The notes: a model not told the origin generated them from the letters alone. A stretch of DNA of 48,928 bases from Flavobacteriaceae bacterium (GCA_947453195.1 CANGFO010000016.1:1-48928), one strand, 5' to 3'; shown: positions 5,394 through 15,549, counted from the stretch's first letter. Numbers and translations are program-made.

Positions 5394-7883
5394 TCACAAA
5401 TCATTCAAACACTTTATTTTCAAGACGCCCTTTTTACCTTTAAATTTTAAGATTCGTTTTTCATTGGGTAGCAAATCCACAAAATTATCTTCCAATTCTA
5501 TTCCTTCGCCTTGAATAAAAACATCTTTGGCCAAAGCAGTAGCAGAAAGTTCTAAGTGATTATTATCGATAAATCGGTAGGTTATGTTGGTTTTGGTTAA
5601 TTGCAATGCTTTTGGAGCAACAAAATAATAGTTTGCCTTTGTTTGATCTCCTTTTGCATTAGTGAATTCCGCATACAGCACACAGTGATTCCAGAGTTTG
5701 GCTTCGGGGATTCCTGTTTTTGATAGTTCTAATGCATTAGTTACCGCATTGGTAGGTAATTCGATTTTCTTGGTAGTTTTCCATAATTCGGTTCCGTTAA
5801 AATCAATCAAGCGAACTTGGAGCGTTCCTTTTTCGTTAGTCAGTTTTTCATTTATGATTTGCACTTGTATTGCGTTTAAACCCTTAGTATCTTCAATACC
5901 TTTAATCACAATTAATTTGGGTTCAAATGAGCGTTTGATTTGGTAATGTGCTGCTTTCCAACGGCCAAAATAATCCAAGCTGCTCCAAGAAGTTACCGGC
6001 CAACAATCGTTGAATTGCCAATACAAACTTCCCATACAATACGGCATCGCCGATCGGTGCGCCTCAATAGCTATTTTAAAGCCTCTGGCTTGCAGTAATT
6101 GCGATACATAAACACAATCCTCAAATACCGTTGGAACTTTGTAATCGCGCTCCATATAGGTTTGAATCGTTTCGTATCCCGTAGGGTGTTTTTGATGCGC
6201 TTTCACCGCATCCGAAGTGAGGTTTCTCTCGCTAGGTTGGGCAAAAGTTGCAAATGTTTTCAAATCGGGCATGCCTTGAAAACCGTATTCACTCATAAAT
6301 CGGCCTACCTTTTTAGTGTAGGTTTCCAAAGGTTCCATTCCCCACCAAACGCCCCAATAATGGGAATCCCCTTGTGTGAGACTTTCCTTTTTCCCCCAGC
6401 CAATAGAAGGGGAGGAAGGCCAATAGCGATTGTTTTCTTTGGATACCAAAGAATCTAAAACCGCTGGAATTTCTTTTTCAAACAGTCGTTGGTAGTTGTT
6501 CCAAATGGTAGTGGAATCTTGTTTGGAATAGTTGTATTGTTTCTGCCAACCCCAGTTTTTCCAACCTTCATCTACTTCATTGTTGCCGCACCACAGCGCA
6601 ATACACGGATGATTTTGCAAGCGAACAACTTGATCTTTGACTTCGTTTTTTACATTGGATATAAAATTTTCATCACCGGGAAATAAAGCGCAAGCAAACA
6701 TAAAATCTTGCCAAACCAAAATCCCTTTTTGATCGCATAAGGTATAAAAAGCATCGTCTTCATAAACGCCACCTCCCCAAACGCGCAGCATATTCATGTT
6801 GGATTTTACTGCCGTTTCAATGAGGTTTTTGTACTTTTTGTAAGTCATTTTGGTTAGGAACGATTCGGGAGGAATATAATTGGCTCCCTTCATAAAAACC
6901 ATTCTTCCATTGACTTTAAAATAAAAACTCTTGCCAGCAGCATCCTTTTCCTGCACCAATTCGATAGTTCGCAATCCAATTTGTAATTTCTTTTCGTCCA
7001 ATAAATTTTCTTTCTTCCGAATTTGAACCGAGAAATTGTACAAATTTGGTTCCCCCAATCCGTTGGGCCACCATTTTTTAGGATTCGAAATTTGATACGG
7101 AATTACAACAGTTTGAATTCCTTTTTTGAGCGTAATCGTTTGTCTTTTATTGTTTATTTGAATCGAATAAACCCCTGGCTTTTCGCATTTTATAGTGGCT
7201 TTAATTTTCAAATTCGCTACTTTATCGTTTAATTCCTCTTGAGCATAAGAAACCGATTCCAGTTGGGCACTATTCCAAAAACGGAGCGAAACGTCTTTCC
7301 AAATTCCAGCGGTTACAAATCGGGGTCCCCAATCCCAACCAAATTGATATGGTGCTTTTCGAACATAGACTTTCTCGTCTCCAGGCAATACAAAAGGGGA
7401 TAGGGCGGCTGCTTTTTTAGCTTTTAAGGAAGCCGATTCAAATTCAACTCGTAATCTATTTTTGCCTTGACGAAGCAATTTCTGAACCGGTAGGCGCCAA
7501 GTCCGAAACATATTATTGGCTTCCAAAATCAAGGAATCATTCAGATACACTTCGGCATCTGTATCCAATCCGTAAAAAATCAATTCTTTGTTTTGGGTTT
7601 GTAGTTCTTTTTTGGAAATAACAAATTGGGTTTGGTACACCCAATATTGTTCTTCAATCCATTGCAATTGTTTTTCATTGCTGCCATAAAAAGGATCGGG
7701 AATGTATTTATTCAAAAGTAAATCGGTATGTGCCGTTCCCGGAACTTGGGCTTTGCTCCATTGGTTATCCGAAAATTTTTGAAACTTCCAATTTTCTTTT
7801 GAAAGCGATCGATTCCAACTTTGGGTCCAACCCAAGATCGAATGGAGTAATAGAATTATGAAAATAAACCACTTTTTACGCAT
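5394..7883 (-). CDS. Beta-mannosidase, glycoside hydrolase family 2 (829 aa)
   Basis: This retaining exo-enzyme removes beta-linked mannose, such as the Man-beta-1,4-GlcNAc of the N-glycan core. A signal peptide (MRKKWFIFIILLLHSILGWT) sends it to the periplasm or surface. The GH2 sugar-binding jelly roll (residues about 20-200), Ig-like part and TIM barrel follow. The acid/base is the Glu of WCGNNE near residue 435 and the nucleophile the Glu of MSEYGF near residue 531. Length fits the family. ATG 7883 was chosen over an in-frame TTG at 7889. It overlaps the end of the CutC-like gene by 8 bases, so it is the last gene of the operon starting at 11800. Substrate is inferred from neighbours. Confidence 0.94.
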   Translation of the reverse strand: MRKKWFIFIILLLHSILGWTQSWNRSLSKENWKFQKFSDNQWSKAQVPGTAHTDLLLNKYIPDPFYGSNEKQLQWIEEQYWVYQTQFVISKKELQTQNKELIFYGLDTDAEVYLNDSLILEANNMFRTWRLPVQKLLRQGKNRLRVEFESASLKAKKAAALSPFVLPGDEKVYVRKAPYQFGWDWGPRFVTAGIWKDVSLRFWNSAQLESVSYAQEELNDKVANLKIKATIKCEKPGVYSIQINNKRQTITLKKGIQTVVIPYQISNPKKWWPNGLGEPNLYNFSVQIRKKENLLDEKKLQIGLRTIELVQEKDAAGKSFYFKVNGRMVFMKGANYIPPESFLTKMTYKKYKNLIETAVKSNMNMLRVWGGGVYEDDAFYTLCDQKGILVWQDFMFACALFPGDENFISNVKNEVKDQVVRLQNHPCIALWCGNNEVDEGWKNWGWQKQYNYSKQDSTTIWNNYQRLFEKEIPAVLDSLVSKENNRYWPSSPSIGWGKKESLTQGDSHYWGVWWGMEPLETYTKKVGRFMSEYGFQGMPDLKTFATFAQPSERNLTSDAVKAHQKHPTGYETIQTYMERDYKVPTVFEDCVYVSQLLQARGFKIAIEAHRSAMPYCMGSLYWQFNDCWPVTSWSSLDYFGRWKAAHYQIKRSFEPKLIVIKGIEDTKGLNAIQVQIINEKLTNEKGTLQVRLIDFNGTELWKTTKKIELPTNAVTNALELSKTGIPEAKLWNHCVLYAEFTNAKGDQTKANYYFVAPKALQLTKTNITYRFIDNNHLELSATALAKDVFIQGEGIELEDNFVDLLPNEKRILKFKGKKGVLKIKCLNDL

Positions 7884-8547
7884 CGGCAATTACAGCTTTA
7901 AGTGCATTAATTTCAGTCAGATTTGCAATTTCAGTCGCATCAGTTATACCTGAAGTATGAAAATAAGTTGCTTTAGTTATTTCTTTAATTTTCAAAGCAT
8001 TGGAAGAACGTAATCCGCCACCTGGCATAATCTGAATTTGATTTCCAAATCGAAGTACTGCTTCCTGCACGGCTGCAGATCCTAAGTCTATTTTTGATTC
8101 ATGTCCGGAGGTTAAAATGGTTTTGAAACCAATTGCAATACTTGTTTTTATACCTTGAAAATAATCGTTTGTATGATCAATTGCCCGATGAAAACTACAC
8201 GGCAACGGACGAGCCAAAGCCACAAGTTCGGAGTTTCTTTGAACGTCTATGGTGTTATCTTGAGTTAGGATTCCGAAAACAAATCCGTCAATTCCAGTAT
8301 TTTTTAATTCTATAATGGAATATTTCATGGCTTCAAATTCTGTTTCTGAATAATTGAAATTGCCACCACGAGGACGAATCATAACTAGTAAATCCTTTGA
8401 AAACAAGGCTCTTGATTTTATTGTAGCTTCTTTGCTTGGCGTTGTGCCTCCTTCGTTTAATTCATCACAAAACTCCACGCGATCTGCTTTGCTTTGTGCA
8501 GCAACGGCTACCGATTCTAAATTAAAACAAGCGACTTCTAATTTCAT
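7876..8547 (-). CDS. cutC: CutC-like TIM-barrel protein (copper homeostasis CutC family, 223 aa)
   Basis: The whole protein fits the CutC family: MKLEVACFN at the start, VEFCDELNEGGTTPS, MIRPRGGNF, DGFVFGILT, CSFHRAID, TILTSGHES and IMPGGGLRSSN, each near the C-terminal end of a barrel strand where the active site lies. CutC was named from copper-sensitive E. coli mutants, but its biochemical role is unsettled. It has no signal peptide, so it is cytoplasmic. It sits 2 bp after glycosylasparaginase and overlaps beta-mannosidase by 8 bp, inside an N-glycan-degrading operon. That context hints at a sugar or amino-sugar role rather than metal handling; this is inference. Confidence 0.93.
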   Translation of the reverse strand: MKLEVACFNLESVAVAAQSKADRVEFCDELNEGGTTPSKEATIKSRALFSKDLLVMIRPRGGNFNYSETEFEAMKYSIIELKNTGIDGFVFGILTQDNTIDVQRNSELVALARPLPCSFHRAIDHTNDYFQGIKTSIAIGFKTILTSGHESKIDLGSAAVQEAVLRFGNQIQIMPGGGLRSSNALKIKEITKATYFHTSGITDATEIANLTEINALKAVIADA

Positions 8548-8549
8548 AA

Positions 8550-9536
8550 TTACTTCAAATAAAAGGGTGCGTCAATTAATTTATTTCCTGTAACATCGTA
8601 AACGGCATAATTAAATCCACCTTGAATGCAATACGAACCGTATTCGCCTGCCTTATTTAAAGCAATAAACCCAACTTGAATGTCGGCTAGATTTTTGTTT
8701 CGCGATTTGGTTAATTTAATAATTCGTTGCACCGCTTCCTCGCAGGCTTGCTGTGGTGTTTTTCCTTGACGCATTAATTCAACTACCAAATGCGCGCCTG
8801 CAATCCGAATTACTTCTTCTCCATGTCCTGTGGCAGTGGCTGCTCCAATTTCATTATCGACATACAAACCCGCACCAATAATTGGTGAATCACCCACACG
8901 ACCGTGCATTTTAAAAGCCATTCCGCTAGTGGTACATGCCCCAGATAAATTTCCGTTTGCATCCATAGCAATCATACCAATCGTATCGTGATTTTCTATG
9001 TTGGCTTTAGGCGAATATTCTGATTTTTTAAGCCATTCTTTCCATTCTTTTTCAGAATCTTCAACCAGCAAATTCTCTTTTTTAAATCCTTGTTTCAAAG
9101 CAAAGTCTAAAGCGCCGTCTCCAACCAACATTACATGCGGTGTTTTTTCCATAACCGCACGTGCCACCGAAATAGGGTGTTTAATGAATTCCAAGCAAGC
9201 GACTGAGCCTATATTTGAAAATTCATCCATAATACAAGCATCCAAGGTCACCCGACCGTCTCGATCAGGACGACCACCGTAGCCCACACTTCGTTCTGTA
9301 GGGTCACCTTCCGGGATTTTTACTCCGGCTTCTACTGCGTCTAAAGCGCGCCCTTTTTGTTTCAAAACCTCCCAGGCTGCTGCATTGGCCTCAATCCCGA
9401 AATTCCAAGTAGACAACACAATAGGTTTGTTTATTTTGGTTGGAATAGTATTTTTTGTTTCTGCTTTTACTCCAGTAAATGCCAATCCTGCTCCAGCAAT
9501 AGCCGCTGTTTTTATAAAATCTCTTCTTGTTTTCAT
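8550..9536 (-). CDS. Glycosylasparaginase (N4-(beta-N-acetylglucosaminyl)-L-asparaginase, 328 aa)
   Basis: This enzyme splits the GlcNAc-Asn bond of N-glycoproteins, releasing aspartate and an aminosugar. It is an Ntn hydrolase that cuts itself into two chains; the new N-terminal Thr is in NHDTIGMIAMD near residue 185. GRVGDSPIIGAG and GATATGHGEEV form substrate-binding loops. The N-terminus MKTRRDFIKTAAIAGAGLAF is a twin-arginine export signal, matching the Flavobacterium/Elizabethkingia enzymes. Its ATG overlaps the stop of the GH20 gene by one base (TAATG), indicating translational coupling. Family length and motifs are complete. Confidence 0.94.
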   Translation of the reverse strand: MKTRRDFIKTAAIAGAGLAFTGVKAETKNTIPTKINKPIVLSTWNFGIEANAAAWEVLKQKGRALDAVEAGVKIPEGDPTERSVGYGGRPDRDGRVTLDACIMDEFSNIGSVACLEFIKHPISVARAVMEKTPHVMLVGDGALDFALKQGFKKENLLVEDSEKEWKEWLKKSEYSPKANIENHDTIGMIAMDANGNLSGACTTSGMAFKMHGRVGDSPIIGAGLYVDNEIGAATATGHGEEVIRIAGAHLVVELMRQGKTPQQACEEAVQRIIKLTKSRNKNLADIQVGFIALNKAGEYGSYCIQGGFNYAVYDVTGNKLIDAPFYLK

Positions 9537-11800
9537 TAGTCTACTTTTATTTCATCAATAAATAACCAAGCCGGTTCACCAGCACCCGGATTTCCATTTT
9601 CTATTTTGCCTTGATTGAAGGCATTTACTTTTATATAACGAACGGAAGCAGCTGGTAGTGCTACTTTTACAATACCTCTTGAAGCTTCAATTTCATCTGT
9701 AGAAACTATCTTTTCTGAAGTATAATCAATTCCATTTTCAGAATAAGCTACCGTTATTTGTTTGGGATAATAAATCCAACTTGCAGGACTTGATAAGACA
9801 TCAATGGTAATGGTGTGAACTGTTTTCACCGAACCTAAATCGATAGTTGCTTTTACATCTTTACCAGAAAAACCAAGCCAATCTCTACCAAATTTTCCTC
9901 TGTCTCCATACATTCCGTCAACTAAGCTAAAGGCGCCATTTGCTTTATAGGAATTACTAGGTGCTTCATCTAAAGTTACAATTGCTCCAGTAGCTAAATG
10001 CATTTCAAATTTTTGTTCCAATACGGCACTCTTTTGAATTCCCGCCTCGAAACTTGCCGCCTTCAACAAAGTATTTATTTCAATGGTAATGGGTTTTGTA
10101 TACAATAAAGAGCTGCTGGTAGGTTGTGTGCCATCCAAAGTGTAATAAATTGAAGATGTTGCATTTGCAGCGATTAATTCCACTTGAAGTAAGTGATTTT
10201 CTGTAGCCGATATTTTTGCTTTTACTTCAAATAATGCTTTGCTGTAATTCACTTTCATCTTATCCAAAAGTGAAAAATGGTGCAACAAGCGCCCTTTAAA
10301 ATCAGTATAATTTGAAGAGTCATCTTTTCCCCAAAGCACTTCTGCTAATGCAGCCATTCTTGGCATTGCCATGTATTCTACTTTGGCAAAATCTTCCATA
10401 TATTCAGTCCAGACATTTCCTTGGGCACCAAGAATGTAATTACTTTCTTCAGCGTTTAATTCAGTAGGAATCGGATTAAAATCATAAACGGTTTCTAACG
10501 GAGTGTAACCGCCAATTGCCAATGGTTCGGTTTTTTGTTCCCCTTGATAATGATCAAAATAACAATGCGACCCCGGACTCATAACTACATAATGTTTGGC
10601 TTTGGCTGCGGCAATTCCGCCCTCAGTTCCCCGCCAACTCATTACTGCAGCATTAGGTGCTAAGCCTCCTTCTAGGATTTCATCCCAACCAATAATTTTC
10701 TTCCCTTTCGAGTTGATGTATTTTTCAATTTGAGAAATAAAATAACTTTGTAATTCGTGTTCGTCTTTTAAACCTTCTCTTTTAATTAAAGCTTGACATT
10801 TTGGGCAGTGTTGCCATCTAATTTTAGGACATTCATCGCCTCCAATGTGAATGTAATCCGATGGAAATAAAGGCATCACTTCATCTAACACTTCTTTTAT
10901 AAATTGCAGTGTGTTTTCATTCGGACAAAAAACATCGTCCAAAACGCCCCATTTTGTAGCCACTTCAAATGGACCCCCCGTGCAAGAATACTCGGGATAA
11001 GAGGCTAATGCTGCTGTGGCATGCCCCGGCATTTCAATTTCGGGAACTACGGTAATGTGTTTTTGCTTGGCATAAGCCACAATTTCTTTTACGTCTTCTT
11101 GTGTGTAAAAACCGCCATAAGGCTTTCCATCAAAGCGTTGTTCATTGTAATGGCCCACCATCGATTCTTTTCTATACGCCCCAACAGAAGTAAGTTTTGG
11201 GAATTTTTTTATTTCAATGCGCCACCCTTGATCATCAGTTAAATGCCAATGAAAAACATTCAATTTATACAAAGCCAAATAATCAATGTATTTCTTGATT
11301 TCGGACTTTGAGAAAAAATGTCGGGCTACATCCAAATGCATCCCACGCCATTTAAATTTCGGCTGGTCTACAATTTTTAGAGCTGGAATTTGTTTATCGG
11401 AATAATAATCTAATAATTGATTTAAAGTTTGAATTCCATAAAAAAGGCCCTCCGAATTCGCTGCTTCAATTTGAATTTTTTTTGAATTCACAACGATTTT
11501 ATATTCCTCAGAATCTGTTTTTAAGTTTGGATTCAAATTCAATTCAATGCTGTTTTTTGATTTTGATGCAACCGAATTTATAGCTAACTCATAGCCCAAT
11601 TGTCTTTGAATAATTTCTTTGAGATATTGAATTTCCAAATTTCCTTTAGGAGCAATCAAAACCGTTTGATTGGTTAGAGAAAAGGAAGGTGCTTTTTCTA
11701 ATAGTAAATAGTTGGGTTTCGGAATTAGCGGAACAGTTGATTGAGCGCTTAGTAAGCAATTCGTTATGAATAAAAAAAGCAGGGCTATTTTTTTTAACAT
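9536..11800 (-). CDS. Beta-N-acetylhexosaminidase, glycoside hydrolase family 20 (754 aa)
   Basis: This removes terminal beta-GlcNAc or GalNAc by substrate-assisted catalysis. A signal peptide (MLKKIALLFLFITNCLLSAQ) is followed by the GH20b alpha/beta domain and a TIM barrel with HWHLTDDQGWR and the catalytic Asp-Glu pair in HIGGDECPK near residue 321. After about residue 530 comes a chitobiase-type Ig-like segment (YYTLDGTQPTSSS), then a discoidin-like F5/8 domain to the end (YIKVNAFNQG...WLFIDEIKVD), likely for carbohydrate binding. It is the first gene of a four-gene operon; a TATATTTG box lies at 11829-11836. No type IX secretion tail is seen. Confidence 0.94.
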   Translation of the reverse strand: MLKKIALLFLFITNCLLSAQSTVPLIPKPNYLLLEKAPSFSLTNQTVLIAPKGNLEIQYLKEIIQRQLGYELAINSVASKSKNSIELNLNPNLKTDSEEYKIVVNSKKIQIEAANSEGLFYGIQTLNQLLDYYSDKQIPALKIVDQPKFKWRGMHLDVARHFFSKSEIKKYIDYLALYKLNVFHWHLTDDQGWRIEIKKFPKLTSVGAYRKESMVGHYNEQRFDGKPYGGFYTQEDVKEIVAYAKQKHITVVPEIEMPGHATAALASYPEYSCTGGPFEVATKWGVLDDVFCPNENTLQFIKEVLDEVMPLFPSDYIHIGGDECPKIRWQHCPKCQALIKREGLKDEHELQSYFISQIEKYINSKGKKIIGWDEILEGGLAPNAAVMSWRGTEGGIAAAKAKHYVVMSPGSHCYFDHYQGEQKTEPLAIGGYTPLETVYDFNPIPTELNAEESNYILGAQGNVWTEYMEDFAKVEYMAMPRMAALAEVLWGKDDSSNYTDFKGRLLHHFSLLDKMKVNYSKALFEVKAKISATENHLLQVELIAANATSSIYYTLDGTQPTSSSLLYTKPITIEINTLLKAASFEAGIQKSAVLEQKFEMHLATGAIVTLDEAPSNSYKANGAFSLVDGMYGDRGKFGRDWLGFSGKDVKATIDLGSVKTVHTITIDVLSSPASWIYYPKQITVAYSENGIDYTSEKIVSTDEIEASRGIVKVALPAASVRYIKVNAFNQGKIENGNPGAGEPAWLFIDEIKVD

Positions 11801-11828
11801 GGATTTAAATTTGAAAGTAAACGATTAT

Positions 11829-11836
11829 CAAATATA
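11829..11836 (-). promoter_or_regulatory. -7 promoter box TATATTTG for the glycan operon
   Basis: CAAATATA on the plus strand is TATATTTG on the minus strand, 28 bases before the GH20 ATG (11800). It is the only good TAnnTTTG match before the four packed genes and would drive hexosaminidase, glycosylasparaginase, the CutC-like protein and beta-mannosidase. Confidence 0.7.
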
Positions 11837-11866
11837 GTAAACTAATTAATATTCAATGTTTAATTT

Positions 11867-14665
11867 CTAGAACCATTTTCGGCTAAACAATCCAATAAGT
11901 ACTTGTGGAGAGAAGGCGACCACAAATCGAATCTTTTCAGCATATTTAGTTTGCGTAAGCTCCAAGCCATTAGAAGATTGTACAGGAAAGTACAACTCAA
12001 AATAATCGGTAACCAAATTCAAACGAATTCCACTGTCATAATAAAATTGGGGATCTTGCACTTTATTTTTTAGTACACCAAAATCGCCATAGGCTTCAAT
12101 CCAATTCCAAATATTAAAACTTGCATTTACCGTTGTTATCCATGAATTAGCATAGGGTTGGGCAATTTTAGACTTGAATCCGCCTTCTGCCTGAATGAAT
12201 TCTTGGCTATAGATTCCGGTACTTTCATTTCTGCCTAAATAATTGTAATCAAATAGATAATCACTTGGTCGATCTAAAGCAAAACTAAAGTAATTGGAAT
12301 CGGTTTTGTTGTACATGAAAACACCTGCATAAAGACGCAAATTTACTTGACGATTATTATTAAATAACCTTCTGTAGGTAATGCTTGTAGCTGCTTTTCC
12401 AAAATAGGAAGCCAACTGTAAATCACTAACAAAAGCAAAATACTTGGTTACTTCCGTTTTAAAACTGCTAAAACGGGTATTGAAAACAGAGTAATTACCT
12501 TCGGAGGTATTTTTCACGAAATTACTCGGTTCTCGGTTAAGATATACTTGTCTTACAAGTAAATTTTGGTATTGATTCAACCTAAAATCGGGATTCCTAA
12601 ATTTAAATAGAATGTGGGGATTGAATTTTTGATAAGATGCATCGGGTGCATAATGGTAATTTTCGCCACTTAAACCGTATCGTATTTGAAACAAATTACT
12701 TTCTCGATTAAATTGATTAAAGGCAAATGTAAATCTTCCGGTTAATGATTTTGCAGTGGTAGAATAGGAGGGGGTGACATCAAAGTTAAACGGACGATCT
12801 AAAAGGGCTTTGTTGTGAAAACAAATTCCCGCTATAAAGCCATCATATAAATTGTATTCTAAAGAAGGTAAATACAATACTTGATTGTAGTTGGGATTTT
12901 CCAAATCCTTCATGAAATTAAATTTAATTGGCTTGTTCAGCACACTAAATGATTTCAAGGAATTCCAATTGTTTCTTCGGTTGAACTCCGGAACCGTGTT
13001 TTTATAATTGATAACAAGATTATCGGCATCATAACTTTTAAAAGTGTAGCTGCTGTCTTCTTTTACCTCCGAAATCCATACTTTAAATACAATTTGCTTG
13101 TTTTTTATTCCGTAAATCGGAACAGGAACTTGGGTGCCCGTTTTATTTATTAATTGAAATGAAACACTATCGGTTGTTTTATGTACCGATGAAAATTTAT
13201 AATCGATTATTTTTCGAGAACGAATTATCGTGTTAAAAAACCAATCGGTTTCTTTGGTGGTATTTGCACTAATTAGGGATTGAAGCTGATTTGTGTTGGA
13301 TGGATTTTTATAAGAATAGGTAAGGAATTCATTAATTGATTTATTTAAATTTTCCTCTCCAATGTAATCTGCCAAATACCTAAAACTTAGTCCAGCTCTA
13401 TATTTAGAAGCGATTTTCTCGTTAAATTTTATCAAATTATTCTTTGGTTCACTCAGGGCTTGATCCAAATTTTTTCGAGCCATAAGCAAATAAAAATAAC
13501 TGTACTGCTCGTTAAAATCTAAGGAAACCAAATTATATCCTCTTACAATTTTAAGTTTGTAAATGCTGCCCATCATTTTTGCATTGGGATAATTCTCCTC
13601 TGTATATTTCATCATATAATAGATTTGAATCGCATCATAAATCCAATTGTCTTTTCTTGGGTCTAGCTGTAAAGTGGTTTTTAAATAGTTATTTAAATAG
13701 GTCTTTAAAAACTTCATTTCATAGATGTAATCCTCGGTAAACGGATTGATAAAGGACGGCAACTGATTCAATCCATAAAAAGGATTTTGCTCATAATCTG
13801 CTTGAGAAACGGTGATTTTTGATTTGGGGTATTTCCCCAAATTTTGTTCAGTAAACGCAATAATTTTATCTATTAATAGCGCCTTATTGATTTCAGTTAT
13901 TCTTCCTTCAAGATTGGAAGTCACCTCTAAGTCTCGGTTTTTAAAACTCAAAAAAGTATTCTTTTTTTGAACAAACAAATTAACTGTCAATTGATTGGTT
14001 CCAATAAAATGGTAACTAGATTCTTCTTTTTTATCAAGTTGTAAATCAGATATTATGGTATATCCTTGGGTGTCTAAAAGTGTTAAATCTACATCAGTTA
14101 GTGCGTTGGGTGCATCGTCTAAATTCAGATTGTTATAAGTTACAAAACTTGAGTTGGCGTATAATGATGGGGTTAAAAACCAATTTTTTAAGGTGAAGTC
14201 TCCATTTGCATTATAACCATATCCTGTAAATCGATCCGCAGGAAGTTTTATTTGATAACTTAAAACAAATCGTGCCTTTTCTCCTGGAGCTACTTTATTT
14301 TTTAATTCAATTTCAACAAGATCCGGAAACCCATTTGGACGCTTCCAATTCAATTCAGATTTTGCATCATCCAAAATAGCATTTATTGAAGTGTAACCTC
14401 TTTCTTTATCGGAAGCCAAATGAAAGCTGCGCACAAACTCATCTGAAAATCGAGCGCCAAGTGGGGTGTTTTTATCTGAATAGGCATTATTCCAGTCGTT
14501 TAATACAATAGAACTTAAAGTATCTTTCGACTGATTAAAGTAAGTTAGTTCTTGATTTATTGTAAGTGTATTCTTCTCGTGATTGATTTCAACTACTAAT
14601 TTCGATTGGTGTTGGGCATTTGCAACAAATGCAAAAAGGAGTAGTATGTAGTTGAATAATTTCAC
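11867..14665 (-). CDS. M1-like protein without HExxH, fused to an outer-membrane barrel (932 aa)
   Basis: The N-terminal half resembles gluzincin (M1) aminopeptidases: a signal peptide (MKLFNYILLLFAFVANAQ), a beta-rich domain and an M1-like core around residues 270-480. No HExxH zinc motif occurs; where it is expected the protein reads EMKFLKTYLNNYLKTTLQLD. The C-terminal about 330 residues have alternating beta strands rich in aromatic residues (IRYGLSGENYHYA, VNLRLYAGVFMYN, FVVAFSPQ) and end in Phe, like surface-antigen (Omp85-type) barrels. I infer a non-catalytic surface or periplasmic domain anchored by a barrel. The start is GTG 14665, overlapping the TAG of the SGNH gene (TAGTG). It is the last gene of the operon with the MBOAT and SGNH genes. 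Confidence 0.7.
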   Translation of the reverse strand: MKLFNYILLLFAFVANAQHQSKLVVEINHEKNTLTINQELTYFNQSKDTLSSIVLNDWNNAYSDKNTPLGARFSDEFVRSFHLASDKERGYTSINAILDDAKSELNWKRPNGFPDLVEIELKNKVAPGEKARFVLSYQIKLPADRFTGYGYNANGDFTLKNWFLTPSLYANSSFVTYNNLNLDDAPNALTDVDLTLLDTQGYTIISDLQLDKKEESSYHFIGTNQLTVNLFVQKKNTFLSFKNRDLEVTSNLEGRITEINKALLIDKIIAFTEQNLGKYPKSKITVSQADYEQNPFYGLNQLPSFINPFTEDYIYEMKFLKTYLNNYLKTTLQLDPRKDNWIYDAIQIYYMMKYTEENYPNAKMMGSIYKLKIVRGYNLVSLDFNEQYSYFYLLMARKNLDQALSEPKNNLIKFNEKIASKYRAGLSFRYLADYIGEENLNKSINEFLTYSYKNPSNTNQLQSLISANTTKETDWFFNTIIRSRKIIDYKFSSVHKTTDSVSFQLINKTGTQVPVPIYGIKNKQIVFKVWISEVKEDSSYTFKSYDADNLVINYKNTVPEFNRRNNWNSLKSFSVLNKPIKFNFMKDLENPNYNQVLYLPSLEYNLYDGFIAGICFHNKALLDRPFNFDVTPSYSTTAKSLTGRFTFAFNQFNRESNLFQIRYGLSGENYHYAPDASYQKFNPHILFKFRNPDFRLNQYQNLLVRQVYLNREPSNFVKNTSEGNYSVFNTRFSSFKTEVTKYFAFVSDLQLASYFGKAATSITYRRLFNNNRQVNLRLYAGVFMYNKTDSNYFSFALDRPSDYLFDYNYLGRNESTGIYSQEFIQAEGGFKSKIAQPYANSWITTVNASFNIWNWIEAYGDFGVLKNKVQDPQFYYDSGIRLNLVTDYFELYFPVQSSNGLELTQTKYAEKIRFVVAFSPQVLIGLFSRKWF

Positions 14666-15549
14666 TAATTTTTTGGTTTGAAGAGTGCATTAAAAACCAC
14701 TTTAGTATATTCCATCGCGCCATCTTTGTTTAAATGTCCACAGGTTGAAAAATACTTATCGTCGGTTACTGCATTTTCAAATCTAAGGATTTCTGGATAG
14801 ACTTTCTGAATGTGGTTGAAATATTCCCGATTTATAGTTTCCATACACATGGGTGTAGTCAATGCAATTAATCGAATGTTGTTTTTCTTGCAAATGGCTT
14901 TTATGGTTTCGTATCCCTTATTTCTCTTAGGATAATATTTTGATAAATCGGCTGGGACCATAGGTCTTTCGTCGGTCAGTAAGGGATGAAAACCTTCGTT
15001 TTCTAACACATTGGTTCTTTTATGAATTGCCGAATAAAACATTTCTCGAAACCCAATACGCGCATCATAATGCATGTATCGGTAAAACGGAATGTAAAGC
15101 AATTGGTTGTATTCTGGAATGGTACTATAGAAATCTCTTACGGTTTTAGAAGTATGTAAATAAGGCATAAATAAAGACCTTATGGCTTCCGAATGGTCGT
15201 TGGTATTGATGTTTAAATCAACTTGCAAGATCAAACAATTGATTTTGTAATTTCGTTCTACCATCATTTGCAGCATCAAAGCGGACTCTTCTAATCTTGA
15301 GCGAGTGATACCAAAATTGAAGGTTTTATAACCTTTTTCGTTGAAAATTTTAGGCACAAAATGATTGTTTACTCTAGATGAGCCAAGAAAAACCACATCA
15401 TAATTTTTGTCTTTGGAATTAAACAAGTAATCAATTTTACTTCTAGAATCCGATTGCATGTAAACAGCCGTGTACAAAACATCCAGTAACACTAAAGTCA
15501 CTAGAAGTAGGGCCAAACCTTTTGCCGAAAAAAGTAAAAACTGTTTCAT
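14665..15549 (-). CDS. SGNH/GDSL-like membrane-anchored protein, MBOAT partner (294 aa)
   Basis: A single N-terminal membrane helix (residues 5-28) precedes an exported SGNH-type domain. DVVFLGSSRVNNH near residue 52 matches the nucleophile block (GSSR, a GDS variant). CGHLNKDGAMEY near residue 275 supplies the DxxH-like His, although the Asp is replaced by Cys-Gly. Such proteins pair with MBOAT acyltransferases, as AlgJ/AlgX and DltD-type partners do, and take the acyl group to a polysaccharide or other surface polymer. Its ATG overlaps the MBOAT stop by one base (TAATG) and its stop overlaps the next start. The acceptor cannot be told from sequence. Confidence 0.75.
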   Translation of the reverse strand: MKQFLLFSAKGLALLLVTLVLLDVLYTAVYMQSDSRSKIDYLFNSKDKNYDVVFLGSSRVNNHFVPKIFNEKGYKTFNFGITRSRLEESALMLQMMVERNYKINCLILQVDLNINTNDHSEAIRSLFMPYLHTSKTVRDFYSTIPEYNQLLYIPFYRYMHYDARIGFREMFYSAIHKRTNVLENEGFHPLLTDERPMVPADLSKYYPKRNKGYETIKAICKKNNIRLIALTTPMCMETINREYFNHIQKVYPEILRFENAVTDDKYFSTCGHLNKDGAMEYTKVVFNALFKPKN

